Notes: generated by a model not told the origin, from the letters alone. A stretch of 64,000 nucleotides of DNA from Anaerotruncus sp. (GCA_021770005.1 JAETRV010000008.1:1-64000), one strand, 5' to 3'. Counted from the stretch's first letter, positions 52,437-61,228 are shown. Made by a program: numbers and translations.

Positions 52437-52475
52437 TGTCGAAAAATTGAAATCTCTGTCGAATTTTGTTATACT
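52437..52475 (+). promoter_or_regulatory. Promoter with two Spo0A boxes
   Basis: TTGAAA (52447-52452), 17 bp, TATACT (52470-52475). Two perfect 0A boxes TGTCGAA occur at 52437-52443 and 52457-52463, 20 bp apart and on the same face, bracketing the -35. Spo0A~P binds exactly this sequence, so the downstream surface-protein gene is probably under sporulation/stationary-phase control (activation or repression not decidable). Confidence 0.75.
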
Positions 52476-52505
52476 GGGTTCAGAAAGACATCGGAGGGAT
52501 TGCGG

Positions 52506-54053
52506 ATGAAACGCTGGGCTGTGGGTATTTGCTGCATGTTGACCTGTTTCTTTTGCGGATTTGGGATATACGCATCTTCCAGTCCCTATATAGATGCATG
52601 TGATTCTGTGGCGGGCGATGCTGCCAGAACCTACAGCGGATTTGGAGCGCAGATTTCAAATTTTTCCGATTTCTCGGGCTGGTCTGCCTGCCCGGATCAG
52701 ACGGTGTTGCCCATGCAGGAACAGGCCCAACAGGCGTCAGCGATTTATCAGGTCCGGGGGAGCGAAACCGTTGAGGTGAGCATCTACGCGAAAAACAGTT
52801 CCTTTGCCATGCCCACTTCGTATGGAGGGAAGTATGGGGCGTATGTCCTTGGGGAATCGGAGCGCGGCGTTTTTTCAGATGCGGTACGCTGCCGTTATGA
52901 TGTGGCGCAGGATCAGACATTTTTGGTGGATGGTGGGAAGGTATATCTCCTACGAGCTTCTCCGATTGGGCTATATTTTTCAGAAACGGATCAGAGCGGT
53001 CTAAATCTACATAGTCCATTTTATGGGGTGAACATTGCATATTCGCCGGATGGCAGTAATTTTTTTGAGCTCCCGGACGTGCGGATGACCTCTTGCCGGA
53101 AGCAGGTCGGTGGATTTTACTATTATGAGACCTATGCAGCGGAGGTTCCCATGGGCGCGTCCTACATCCGGGTGCAGCTCCAGAAACACCGCACGATACC
53201 AGGGTTTGACATGCCGGATGCACCTGTAGAACAGCATCTGTTTCTGCTTTCAGAGGTGGTATTCCGCGGGCAGTCTGTAGAGGCCGGGCCGGTTCCAGAA
53301 CCACCGCCGTCCTCGTCAGAACCTTCAGCTCCGGAACCACCGCCATCCTCGTCGGAACCCTCAGCCCCGGAGCCACCGCCATCCTCGTCGGAACCCTCAG
53401 CCCCGGAGCCACCGCCGTCCTCGTCAGAACCTTCAGCCCCGGAGCCACCGCCGTCCTCGTCGGAGCCCTCCGTTCCGGAGCCGCCACCCTCTTCGTCAGA
53501 ACCTTCCCTCCCGGAGCCACCGCCCTCCTCATCGGAGCCTTCTGTCCCGGATGGCCCATCTATCATCGAACCACCTTCTTCTTCGGAACCCGAGGATATT
53601 TCTCCCAGTTCTTCAGAGAATCAGGACCCTTCCAGCTCGGAACCGCAGTCGAGTTCCGAGGAGGAGTCTATCCTTGGCCCGGACCCGGAACGCAGACCGC
53701 GCCCTCACCGCCGTCGTACCCGCAACGCAGAGGATTTGGAAGATGATTCTCCGGTGATCCTTTGGGGATCGGCAGACAATCACGATCTTCCGCCCGCCCC
53801 AGTGGTTATGATGCAGCAACCACAGGCTCCGAACCCAGCGGCGGTGCAGGAGCAGACTGGGACCGAACTGCCGCTGGTGGAATCCGAACCTCCGGCATCA
53901 TCCAGCAGGCCGCAGGTAGTCGTCCGTACAATGGGGTCACAGGTTGGCGCAGACCAGAAGAAGGAGCTTCCGGCAGTTTCGGTTGGGGCGGCAGCAGCGG
54001 GCATGGTGGCGATGTTCCTGCTTGGGAAACGTTGGAAGTCTTCCGGGAAATAA
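52506..54053 (+). CDS. Secreted Pro/Ser-repeat surface protein
   Basis: A 515-residue exported protein. ATG 52506 has GGAGGGA. The N-terminal signal (residues about 1-25, RWAVGICCMLTCFFCGFGIYASS) precedes a roughly 230-residue beta-rich domain with Cys, Tyr and Gly. Then come seven 12-residue repeats (PEPPPSSSEPS plus one variable residue), a Ser/Glu-rich stretch, a basic patch (RRPRPHRRRTR) and a Pro/Gln region. The end has a hydrophobic helix (VSVGAAAAGMVAMFLL) and basic tail after ELPAVS, similar to a wall-anchoring signal but without a true LPxTG. Probably a stalked surface protein. No family recognised. Confidence 0.75.
   Translation: MKRWAVGICCMLTCFFCGFGIYASSSPYIDACDSVAGDAARTYSGFGAQISNFSDFSGWSACPDQTVLPMQEQAQQASAIYQVRGSETVEVSIYAKNSSFAMPTSYGGKYGAYVLGESERGVFSDAVRCRYDVAQDQTFLVDGGKVYLLRASPIGLYFSETDQSGLNLHSPFYGVNIAYSPDGSNFFELPDVRMTSCRKQVGGFYYYETYAAEVPMGASYIRVQLQKHRTIPGFDMPDAPVEQHLFLLSEVVFRGQSVEAGPVPEPPPSSSEPSAPEPPPSSSEPSAPEPPPSSSEPSAPEPPPSSSEPSAPEPPPSSSEPSVPEPPPSSSEPSLPEPPPSSSEPSVPDGPSIIEPPSSSEPEDISPSSSENQDPSSSEPQSSSEEESILGPDPERRPRPHRRRTRNAEDLEDDSPVILWGSADNHDLPPAPVVMMQQPQAPNPAAVQEQTGTELPLVESEPPASSSRPQVVVRTMGSQVGADQKKELPAVSVGAAAAGMVAMFLLGKRWKSSGK
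53295..53546 (+). repeat. Seven tandem 36-bp coding repeats
   Basis: Seven copies of a 36-bp unit encode PEPPPSSSEPS plus A, V or L. Units differ mainly at silent positions. Copy number is expected to vary by slippage or recombination between strains. Confidence 0.9.
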
Positions 54054-54153
54054 GGCGTCTGGGCGACTGGAACCGCGTGATTTGGTAGCTCCGGTTCAGA
54101 AGCATGCGCAAAGGCCGGTGAAACTTTTTGATGATAAAAATACGACAATTTTC

Positions 54154-54182
54154 TTTACAAACAGGCTGGCAGCGTCTATAAT
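54154..54182 (+). promoter_or_regulatory. Promoter of the acyl-CoA synthetase operon
   Basis: TTTACA (54154-54159), 17 bp, TATAAT (54177-54182); close to the sigma-A consensus. Confidence 0.8.
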
Positions 54183-54188
54183 AAGGTC

Positions 54189-54340
54189 TAACGAATAAAC
54201 CGTTTGGCGGTTTATTTGCGGGCTTACAGCCCACAATGCGGATCAAAGCTGCCTGATATAGGGTCTCTGCACGCTGCGGACGTTTGACAGGGAGCAGGCC
54301 GGGAAAACTGGAATCCCGGCGACGATAGGGAGGAAGTACG
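54189..54340 (+). ncRNA. Structured 5' leader of acyl-CoA synthetase gene, class unknown
   Basis: The ~150-nt leader starts with the hairpin AATAAACCG/CGGTTTATT (54194-54216). GCCGGGA (54299-54305) pairs with TCCCGGC (54315-54321), and GCCTG near 54251 could pair with CAGGC at 54296-54300. The ribosome site GGGAGG (54330-54335) is 14 bp past the last stem. No riboswitch class was recognised, so a regulatory role is only a possibility. Confidence 0.3.
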
Positions 54341-56011
54341 GTGAGCGAGTTAGTATCCATCACGGTCGGCGGGCTGCTGGAACAGGTGGCCCGCCAGTAT
54401 CCGGACGATCAGGCGATCAAATATATTGACCGCCCGTTCGATATGACATGGAAAGAATTTGATGATGAGGTCAATCGAATCGCAAAGGGATTCCTTGCGA
54501 TGGGGCTTGGACATGGCGATCATATCGCGATCTGGGCGACAAATGTGCCCGAGTGGCTGTTGACCCTGTTTGCCTCGGCGAAGATTGGAGCGGTGTTGGT
54601 GACGGTAAACACCAACTATAAAGTGTTCGAGTTGGAGTATCTGCTGCGGCAGTCCGATTCCAAGGCACTGGTGCTGATCGACGGGCTGAAGGACGCCAAT
54701 TATGTTGAAATCATCAATGAGCTCTGCCCGAGGCTCCGGGATACCAAGCCGGGGGAGTGCAGCAACCCCATGCTGCCGTTTTTGAAACATGTGATCTATG
54801 CGGGTAAAGAGGAAACGCCTGCCGGCATGGTCGGCTGGAATACCATTGCGGAGCAGGGCAAGTCTGTTTCGGATGAGCAGTTCCGTGAGGTGTTCAGCCG
54901 GGTGGACCCTCATGATGTGACCAACATGCAGTATACCTCGGGGACGACCGGTTTCCCGAAGGGGGTCATGCTCACCCATTACAATATCGTCAACAACGGG
55001 AAGTGCATCGGGGACTGCATGAAGTTCACCCATGAGGACAAGCTCTGCATCTGCGTGCCGTTTTTCCATTGCTTTGGGTTGGTGCTGGCAGTTATGGCGA
55101 GCCTAACCCATGCGACCGCAATGGTGCCGGTTGAGACCTATCGTCCCACCGAGGTGATGAAGGCGATCCAGAACGAGAACTGCACCGCTGTCCATGGGGT
55201 CCCGACCATGTTTATTGCGATGCTGGAGCATCCGACCTTCCACGATTACAAATTCCCGCGCTTGCGCACCGGGATCATGGCAGGGTCTCCCTGCCCGATC
55301 AAGGTGATGCAGCTGGTGGTCGACAAGATGGGGATGAAAGAGATCACGATCACCTATGGGCAAACAGAGGCCTCCCCGGCAACGACGATGACCACCACCG
55401 ATGACAGCTTGGAATTGCGGGTCACGACGGTGGGCAAAGCGATGCCGTTTGTCGAGACCAAGATCGTCGATCCCGAGACAGGGGAAACCCTCCCGCCCAA
55501 CACGCCGGGCGAATTCTGCGCGCGCGGCTATAACATCATGAAGGGCTACTATAAGATGGAAGAGGCGACCCGTCAGGCGATCGATGAAGACGGATGGCTG
55601 CACAGCGGCGACCTCGCAATGGTGGACGAGAACGGCTACTACAAGATCACCGGCCGGATTAAGGACATGATCATCCGCGGCGGGGAGAATATCTATCCGA
55701 AAGAGATCGAGGAGTTCCTCTATACCCATCCGTTTGTGCGCGATGTGCAGGTGATCGGCGTCCCCAGCCAGCAGTATGGGGAAGAGGTCTGCGCCTGTGT
55801 CATCCCGCGCGCATGGGAGGATGGACTGACTGCGAAGGATATCCAGGATGCTGTGCGCGAAAACATGGCGCGGCATAAGGTCCCCAAATATGTGCTGTTC
55901 ATGGAGAGCTTCCCTATGACCGCCAGCGGCAAGATTCAGAAGTACAAGCTGCGCGAGATGGCGGTCGAAAAGCTCCATCTGGAGAGCGATGCGGCGATTG
56001 AAACCGCATAA
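54341..56011 (+). CDS. AMP-forming acyl-CoA synthetase
   Basis: A 556-residue adenylate-forming ligase that activates a carboxylic acid with ATP and CoA. Motifs: P-loop YTSGTTGFPKGVMLTHYN, A4/A5-type GVPTMF and ITYGQTEASP, hinge GRIKDMIIRGGENIYPKEIEE and catalytic Lys near the end (TASGKIQKYKL). It groups with medium/long-chain fatty-acid ligases (FadD-like, YngI/AcsF-like). GTG start behind GGGAGG. It precedes a pseudokinase gene by 28 bp, so both are probably in one transcript. Confidence 0.92.
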   Translation: MSELVSITVGGLLEQVARQYPDDQAIKYIDRPFDMTWKEFDDEVNRIAKGFLAMGLGHGDHIAIWATNVPEWLLTLFASAKIGAVLVTVNTNYKVFELEYLLRQSDSKALVLIDGLKDANYVEIINELCPRLRDTKPGECSNPMLPFLKHVIYAGKEETPAGMVGWNTIAEQGKSVSDEQFREVFSRVDPHDVTNMQYTSGTTGFPKGVMLTHYNIVNNGKCIGDCMKFTHEDKLCICVPFFHCFGLVLAVMASLTHATAMVPVETYRPTEVMKAIQNENCTAVHGVPTMFIAMLEHPTFHDYKFPRLRTGIMAGSPCPIKVMQLVVDKMGMKEITITYGQTEASPATTMTTTDDSLELRVTTVGKAMPFVETKIVDPETGETLPPNTPGEFCARGYNIMKGYYKMEEATRQAIDEDGWLHSGDLAMVDENGYYKITGRIKDMIIRGGENIYPKEIEEFLYTHPFVRDVQVIGVPSQQYGEEVCACVIPRAWEDGLTAKDIQDAVRENMARHKVPKYVLFMESFPMTASGKIQKYKLREMAVEKLHLESDAAIETA

Positions 56012-56039
56012 ACCTTTGATTTAGGAGTGTTTTACATAG

Positions 56040-58019
56040 ATGGCAGCCAATGAGTATAGGCTATGTATGGGCTGTATGTCTCCGAATTTTGACGGCGGCG
56101 TTTGCAGCGTCTGTGGATATGACCAGAATACGCTGGGAGACCCGCGGTATTTGCAGCCCTGTACCACCCTTGCCGGACGTTATGTGGTAGGACGGCTGGT
56201 CGCCAGCGACCCGGAGGGCGCCTGGTATGTCGGGTACGATTGTGACGAAGAACTGCGGGTCTGGATACGGGAATATGTCCCGTCGAACATCACCCGACGC
56301 CAAACCGATGGTGAGGTGCAGCCGCTTCCCAGTTCAGAGGCGCAGTACAAAGCGTTGATGGCGGATTTTGAGGACCTTTGCCGTATGATTGCCGCACTGC
56401 CTGCGACCGAAAAAGTCCTGCCGGTGACCGGTATTGTTCGTGCCAACAATACCGTTTATGCGGTTTATCGTTATATTAAAACCATCTCGCTCGAGTCATT
56501 TTTACAGCGCAGCGGGGGGCATCTGAGTTGGCGACATACCAAAAAGCTTCTGATGCCGCTGTTTCATACGGTTACTAGCGTTCACCGGGCGGGGTTGATC
56601 CACCGCGGGCTGTCCCCGCGTACCATCCACCTCGACCAGTCGGGTGCGCTTTGGTTGAGCAGTTTTTCGATTGCCGCCGCACGCACCAACAAAAGTGAAA
56701 TCTCCGCGCAGCTATTCACTGGCTATGCTGCGCCGGAACAGTATTCTCTGAACAGTTGGCAGGGGACATGGACCGATGTTTACGCGCTGGGAGCGCTGAC
56801 CTACTGGGCGGTCACGGGTCAGAACCCTCCTTCCGCACAGGATCGCGTTTATGGAGACGACCTGCTTGTGGAGGGGCAGTGCCCGGACATGCCCGAAAGT
56901 GCTGTGCGGGCGATCAACCGGGCGCTGGCGGTCGAACTGGAGGACCGCACCCAGACAGCGGAAGCGTTCATCGCCGACCTGCTCGCAAATGAGGGGTCCA
57001 ACACCGCGGTCTATACCGCTCCCCCGAAACGTTCGATGCCCGATACACAGCGGATCGAGGAGGAGCGCCACCGCGCGGAGATTTTGCAGGCGGCAGCCAA
57101 CCGCCGGCGGGAGGAGCGGTATACGCCGGCACAGGAACCGGACTACGAGGAAGGGATCGACCTGATGGCGGTCCGGGAGCCTCCGCGTCCAGACCCCGCC
57201 GCCACAGTTTTGCAGTCGATGCCTCACGCCAGACAGGAGCTGGAACCGCGCCGCCAGCAGCGTCCCACACAAAATTCGGGAAAACGCCGCAAGCGCAAAC
57301 AGAAGCGGTCCCATCCGTTTCTCTCGTGGTTCCTGACCCTGCTGCTCGCAACCGGAGCGCTCGCGGGAGGGTTCTATTGGATTGCAAACAATTATCTGAA
57401 TGACCTGCTTGATCCGTCCTCCCGGCCACAGCAGGCGAGCAGTTCCGAGGTTTCATCCGGAGAAGATTTATCGGACGAGGAGCTGCTGGAAGAAGGAAAG
57501 GTTCCGGCACTGGTTGGGAAGATCGCCAGCTCGGTGAAGAACAATAAGGAATTGAGCCGGCGGTATGAGATCGACTATGTGGAGAAGTATAACGACAACT
57601 ACGAGGAAGGCGTGATCTTTGACCAGCAGCCGCTTGAGGGGACAGAACTGGAAGAAGGCGGAAAGCTGACTCTATTTGTTTCCCAGGGGGCGGAGCGGGT
57701 CGAGATGCCCGAGGTTGTGGGTAAGGAGATCGAAGAGGCGACCGGGCTTTTGGATAGTTTGGGGATCAAATATAACTTGATCCCGGTCCAAAACAGCACC
57801 TATGAGCCGGACGTAATCGTTCGTGCCGACCGGGAGCCCAAGACCATGCTGGATAAGAACCGGGATACGGTGATGCTTTATATCAAGGAATCGTCGGCCA
57901 AGGACGATGAGGAAGAGGACGACGATGACCGGGAAGAGGACGACCGCAACACCTCGAGCAACCGTGGGACAGTTTCCCGCGGAAAGGGCGGCATCAAGAT
58001 TGTGGACCGGGTGGACTAA
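56040..58019 (+). CDS. Zinc-ribbon pseudokinase with PASTA domains
   Basis: A 659-residue membrane protein. A zinc ribbon (Cys9, 12, 22, 25) precedes a Ser/Thr-kinase-like domain (about 45-320). The catalytic residues are all altered: the VAIK lysine is Arg77 (WIREY), HRD is HRG at 188-190, and DFG is SFS at 208-210, while the structural GYAAPEQY and WTDVYALGALTYWAVTG motifs remain. It is thus a pseudokinase. A basic linker (KRRKRKQKR), one transmembrane helix (about 427-447), an acidic stretch and two PASTA repeats (about 490-545 and 555-620) follow, then an acidic tail. Kinases of this EYFP type with PASTA sense peptidoglycan; here signalling without phosphorylation is likely. Confidence 0.88.
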   Translation: MAANEYRLCMGCMSPNFDGGVCSVCGYDQNTLGDPRYLQPCTTLAGRYVVGRLVASDPEGAWYVGYDCDEELRVWIREYVPSNITRRQTDGEVQPLPSSEAQYKALMADFEDLCRMIAALPATEKVLPVTGIVRANNTVYAVYRYIKTISLESFLQRSGGHLSWRHTKKLLMPLFHTVTSVHRAGLIHRGLSPRTIHLDQSGALWLSSFSIAAARTNKSEISAQLFTGYAAPEQYSLNSWQGTWTDVYALGALTYWAVTGQNPPSAQDRVYGDDLLVEGQCPDMPESAVRAINRALAVELEDRTQTAEAFIADLLANEGSNTAVYTAPPKRSMPDTQRIEEERHRAEILQAAANRRREERYTPAQEPDYEEGIDLMAVREPPRPDPAATVLQSMPHARQELEPRRQQRPTQNSGKRRKRKQKRSHPFLSWFLTLLLATGALAGGFYWIANNYLNDLLDPSSRPQQASSSEVSSGEDLSDEELLEEGKVPALVGKIASSVKNNKELSRRYEIDYVEKYNDNYEEGVIFDQQPLEGTELEEGGKLTLFVSQGAERVEMPEVVGKEIEEATGLLDSLGIKYNLIPVQNSTYEPDVIVRADREPKTMLDKNRDTVMLYIKESSAKDDEEEDDDDREEDDRNTSSNRGTVSRGKGGIKIVDRVD

Positions 58020-58078
58020 ACCCAACGAAAATCCGAAAATGGGAACCGCCGGAGTACCGGCAGAAGGGGTGGAATTCG

Positions 58079-58894
58079 ATGAAAATTGCATTTTCAACAC
58101 TGGGATGCCCCGGCTGGTCGTGGGATGAAATCTTTGCGACAGCTAAGGATATGGGGCTGGATGGGATCGAAATCCGCGGCGTGGGCAACGAGATGTTCGC
58201 GCCTAAGATCAAAGCGTTGGATGAAACGCATATCGGACGCACCAGAGAGCGATTGGAAAAAGCGGGGATGACCATTCCAATGCTGACATCCGGGGCATGT
58301 CTCGGACTGATCGGAGAGGTTGACAGCTATCTGGAGGAGGCAAAAGCCTATATCGACTGCGCTTCTCGGATTGGAACGCCGTTTGTTCGGGTGGTGGTGA
58401 CCACCAATCCTGCTCCCACCGACGAGGAGGACCTGCTTCAGGCCAAAGCGCTTTATGACCAGCTTTGTAATTATGCGAAAGGGAAGCATGTCTGTGTGCT
58501 GATCGAGACAGCGGGTATGCTGGCGGACAGCCGCGCGATGAAGTCGTTTATGCGCGGAGTGGACCCCGAAGCGGGCGGGGTCCTCTGGGACCTGCACCAT
58601 CCCTACCGCTATTTCCACGAATCCCCGGCGGAGACCTATGCGCTGATTGGGCCGTGGGTGAAGTATATGCATGTCAAAGATTCGGTGGTACAGGATAAGA
58701 AGATCGTTTACCGGATGATGGGGTACGGTGATGTACCGGTGTTCGATGCGCTCAAACTGCTCGACGACAACGGCTACACAGGCTTCATCTCGCTCGAGTG
58801 GGTCAAGCGCTGGAATCCCGACCTTCAGGAGCCGGGAATTGTGTTCGCACATTTCATCAACTATATGAACTTCCTGAAAGGGCAGCTCAAATAA
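58079..58894 (+). CDS. Sugar-phosphate isomerase/epimerase-like TIM-barrel protein
   Basis: A 271-residue xylose-isomerase-like TIM barrel (AP endonuclease 2 family). Metal-site residues appear in VLIETAG, WDLHHPYRYFHE, KYMHVKDS and the final ISLEWVKRW (Glu, Asp/His, His, Glu). The N-terminus KIAFSTLGCPGWSWDEIFATAKDMGLDGIEIRG is typical of IolE/IolI- and YcjR-like enzymes. Substrate unknown. GTG/ATG start has GAAGGGG upstream. Terminator follows closely, so it may end the preceding operon. Confidence 0.85.
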   Translation: MKIAFSTLGCPGWSWDEIFATAKDMGLDGIEIRGVGNEMFAPKIKALDETHIGRTRERLEKAGMTIPMLTSGACLGLIGEVDSYLEEAKAYIDCASRIGTPFVRVVVTTNPAPTDEEDLLQAKALYDQLCNYAKGKHVCVLIETAGMLADSRAMKSFMRGVDPEAGGVLWDLHHPYRYFHESPAETYALIGPWVKYMHVKDSVVQDKKIVYRMMGYGDVPVFDALKLLDDNGYTGFISLEWVKRWNPDLQEPGIVFAHFINYMNFLKGQLK

Positions 58895-58901
58895 AAAATG
58901 C

Positions 58902-58938
58902 ACAGCCGCAACCCGTGGACATCGGTTGCGGCTGTTTT
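58902..58938 (+). terminator. Terminator after isomerase-like gene
   Basis: ACAGCCGCAACC pairs perfectly with GGTTGCGGCTGT, then TTTT. Confidence 0.92.
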
Positions 58939-58971
58939 TACTGGTAACTTCGAGTGAAAGGGATGATGTTT

Positions 58972-59673
58972 ATGGAAAAGGAACGGTTTCAAATCCATGG
59001 AATACCGTCTGTTTTGTGGGGGAAACCATCAGAAAAAGGGTTCATCGCTGTGCATGGGAGCCAGTCCCATAAAATGGACCAGCCGATCGCACTTCTGGCG
59101 GAGAATGTCTGTGCGCGGGGATATCAGGTCTTGAGTTTTGACCTTCCCGAGCATGGGGACCGGAAAGAGCAGCCCACCCTTTGCAAGGTGCAAAACTGCG
59201 TGGAAGAACTGGGAATCATTCTGCAATATGCAAAAAGAAATTGGAAACATATTCGGCTGTTCGCCAACAGTATGGGGGCGTACTTCAGCCTTTTGGCATA
59301 TGCCGGAGCGGATTTGGAGGGTGCGTGGTTCCTCTCGCCGGTGGTGGATATGCAGCGGATCATCCAAAATATGATGGGGTGGTTCCATGTGACCGAACAA
59401 CAGCTCCAAGAGCAGCAGATCATCCCGACTCCCATCGGGCAGGCCCTCTATTGGGATTACTATTGCTATGTGAAAGCACATCCGGTCGATGAGTGGGGGA
59501 TACCCACCCATATTTTATATGGCAGCGGGGATGATCTGTGCGAAGCGGATATCATTTCGGAGTTTGTCAAGCGATTCTCCTGTGAGCTAGAGACGGTGCA
59601 GGGGGCAGAGCACTATTTCCATACCCCGGAACAGCTTCAAATTCTGGACAGATGGATCAAAAATACTGTTTAG
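58972..59673 (+). CDS. Alpha/beta hydrolase
   Basis: A 233-residue serine hydrolase fold. ATG 58972 has AAAGGGA 8 bp upstream. The nucleophile elbow is FANSMGAYFSLL (Ser in NSMG), the acid lies in YGSGDDLCEAD, and the His in GAEHYFH. The opening GFIAVHGSQSHKMDQPI has the oxyanion-hole HG. It is probably an esterase or peptidase-like hydrolase. Monocistronic between terminators. Confidence 0.85.
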   Translation: MEKERFQIHGIPSVLWGKPSEKGFIAVHGSQSHKMDQPIALLAENVCARGYQVLSFDLPEHGDRKEQPTLCKVQNCVEELGIILQYAKRNWKHIRLFANSMGAYFSLLAYAGADLEGAWFLSPVVDMQRIIQNMMGWFHVTEQQLQEQQIIPTPIGQALYWDYYCYVKAHPVDEWGIPTHILYGSGDDLCEADIISEFVKRFSCELETVQGAEHYFHTPEQLQILDRWIKNTV

Positions 59674-59690
59674 TACCTCATAGATGCAAG

Positions 59691-59723
59691 ACAGCCGGAA
59701 CTATTTTACAGTTCCGGCTGTGC
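59691..59723. terminator. Bidirectional terminator
   Basis: ACAGCCGGAAC pairs with GTTCCGGCTGT around TATTTTACA; serves the hydrolase and the convergent radical-SAM gene. Confidence 0.8.
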
Positions 59724-59742
59724 GGTATTAGCGGAAAAATGC

Positions 59743-60612
59743 TCAGAATCCAAGCTCGACCGCCGAGCGGAACCGGCGTTTTCCGGCGAGTGCCTTGTCT
59801 AGCTGGGCGATCATCGACGCGCGGTCGGCATTCAACGTCCCTGCCAGCGGCAGATAGTTGGATGCATGGTTAGAACGGAACACACTGCCTTCGCTGTCGA
59901 TATGCTCAAGCAGCAGGCGGGTTTCCCGCGCGAGGGAGGGCGGGTCCATCAGCGTCAGTTCGCCCTTCTGTACCCATTCTTGGAGAGGGGTGCCCGAATA
60001 GACCCGCAGGGTCAACAGGCCGATATAATCCGGCTTCATCGCCGAGAGCGCACGTGCGGTGTCAACTGCGTGCTGTTCCCAATGCTCTGCACCACCCAGA
60101 CCGTTGATGACGGTCACCGAGAGGGCCAGCCCGGCGTCTTTCACCTTGCGCCCTGCCTCCACAATCTCGGCAGCGGTTTCCCCTTTGTTCATCAGAGCTA
60201 AAATTTCCTCGTTGCCCGATTCCAGCCCCAGATAGGCGATGCCAAGCCCTGCCTGATGCAGTTCGGCAAGCTGTTCCGAGGTTTTGCTCTTGATGCTCCG
60301 GGGAGAACTGTAGATGCCGACCCTCTCGCATTCGGGGATTTCCGTTCGGATTTTTTCAAGGATTTTCAGAAGATGTTCTTGCGGCAGGATCAACGCGTCA
60401 CCATCTGCGAGAAAGACGCGTCCGATCTGCTGGTAGGATGCCCGCGCGATATCAAAATCCTCGAGCACTTCTTCCAGCGGACGGATGCGGAACTGCTTTT
60501 CCTTATACATGTTGCAGAACGCACATTTGTTGTGGGAACATCCGATGGTTGCCTGTACGATCAGGCTGTACGCCTCGCTGGGCGGACGGAATACGCGACC
60601 GGTATAACGCAT
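59743..60612 (-). CDS. Radical SAM protein with CX4CX2C cluster motif
   Basis: A 289-residue radical-SAM enzyme. The cluster motif is GCSHNKCAFCNMY, i.e. cysteines spaced CX4CX2C instead of the common CX3CX2C, seen in a subfamily related to HemN/YgiQ-like proteins. The SAM-binding GGE-like region is FLADGDALI and later AYLGLESGNEEIL. Reaction unknown. It is the last gene of the ABC-importer operon (21 bp after the ATPase) and carries AGGAGAG before the ATG. That link suggests it processes a compound that the importer brings in, or a related cofactor. Confidence 0.85.
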   Translation of the reverse strand: MRYTGRVFRPPSEAYSLIVQATIGCSHNKCAFCNMYKEKQFRIRPLEEVLEDFDIARASYQQIGRVFLADGDALILPQEHLLKILEKIRTEIPECERVGIYSSPRSIKSKTSEQLAELHQAGLGIAYLGLESGNEEILALMNKGETAAEIVEAGRKVKDAGLALSVTVINGLGGAEHWEQHAVDTARALSAMKPDYIGLLTLRVYSGTPLQEWVQKGELTLMDPPSLARETRLLLEHIDSEGSVFRSNHASNYLPLAGTLNADRASMIAQLDKALAGKRRFRSAVELGF

Positions 60613-60633
60613 AGCGGTTTCTCTCCTTATTTT

Positions 60634-61224
60634 TCAGATAGGGTGGATGGGGTCCGGCATCCGGAAGAGGCGCCCCTGCATAAGTTCGGCCCCATTCGGA
60701 TCGTGGCTGACCAGAAAGACCGTTTTGCCCACGGTTTTCCGTAGCAGGTATGCGGTGGTTAGACGCTCGGTTTCCGGGTCAAGCCCCTTGAATGGTTCAT
60801 CGAGAAAGAGCAGATCAAAGTCAGCAAGCAGCGCGCGCACGATCGCAACCCGGCGTTTCATCCCCCCGCTAAACTCCCGCACCGGCTGGTCTAGGCACCC
60901 TTCAAGTCCCACTTCCGCAAAAGACTGCTCGATTTGCGCGCGGGAAAACCGGTTGGCACAGACCAGACGGACATTGGATACCGCGCTGAGGTTTTCGCAG
61001 AGGCGGTTCTCCTGAAATACCGCACTGATCTGTTTTCCCTGAATTCCGCGGATCGAGCCGCTGTCCGGAGATTCCAGCCCCATCATCAGGCGAAGGAGGG
61101 TGGTTTTCCCACAGCCCGACCTGCCCATGATGCAGGTGGTTTCTCCCTCCGGGAAAGAGGCGGAAAGCCGGCAAAGCACCTGCTTTTCTCCGTACGCCTT
61201 GGAGAGTTGGTCAATCTCGATCAT
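60634..61224 (-). CDS. ABC transporter ATPase (nitrate/sulfonate/taurine type)
   Basis: A 196-residue ATPase counted from ATG 61224 (AAAGGATG upstream; the open frame continues only as overlap with the permease). Walker A GRSGCGKTTLLRLMMG, Q loop FQENRL, signature EFSGGMKRRVAIVRALL, Walker B LLFLDEPFKGLD and the H loop LVSHDPNGAE are complete. Typical of the SsuB/TauB group, which energises permease and binding protein. Overlaps the permease stop by no bases (4-bp gap). Confidence 0.93.
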   Translation of the reverse strand: MIEIDQLSKAYGEKQVLCRLSASFPEGETTCIMGRSGCGKTTLLRLMMGLESPDSGSIRGIQGKQISAVFQENRLCENLSAVSNVRLVCANRFSRAQIEQSFAEVGLEGCLDQPVREFSGGMKRRVAIVRALLADFDLLFLDEPFKGLDPETERLTTAYLLRKTVGKTVFLVSHDPNGAELMQGRLFRMPDPIHPI

Positions 61225-61228
61225 CGGT

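Noticed and set aside
53295-53546. CRISPR-like array
   Set aside because: Regular 36-bp units, but contiguous without spacers and in frame in a secreted protein gene.
53162-53566. Gly/Glu/Ser repeat ORF on the minus strand
   Set aside because: It is the antisense of the 36-bp tandem repeats in the surface-protein gene.
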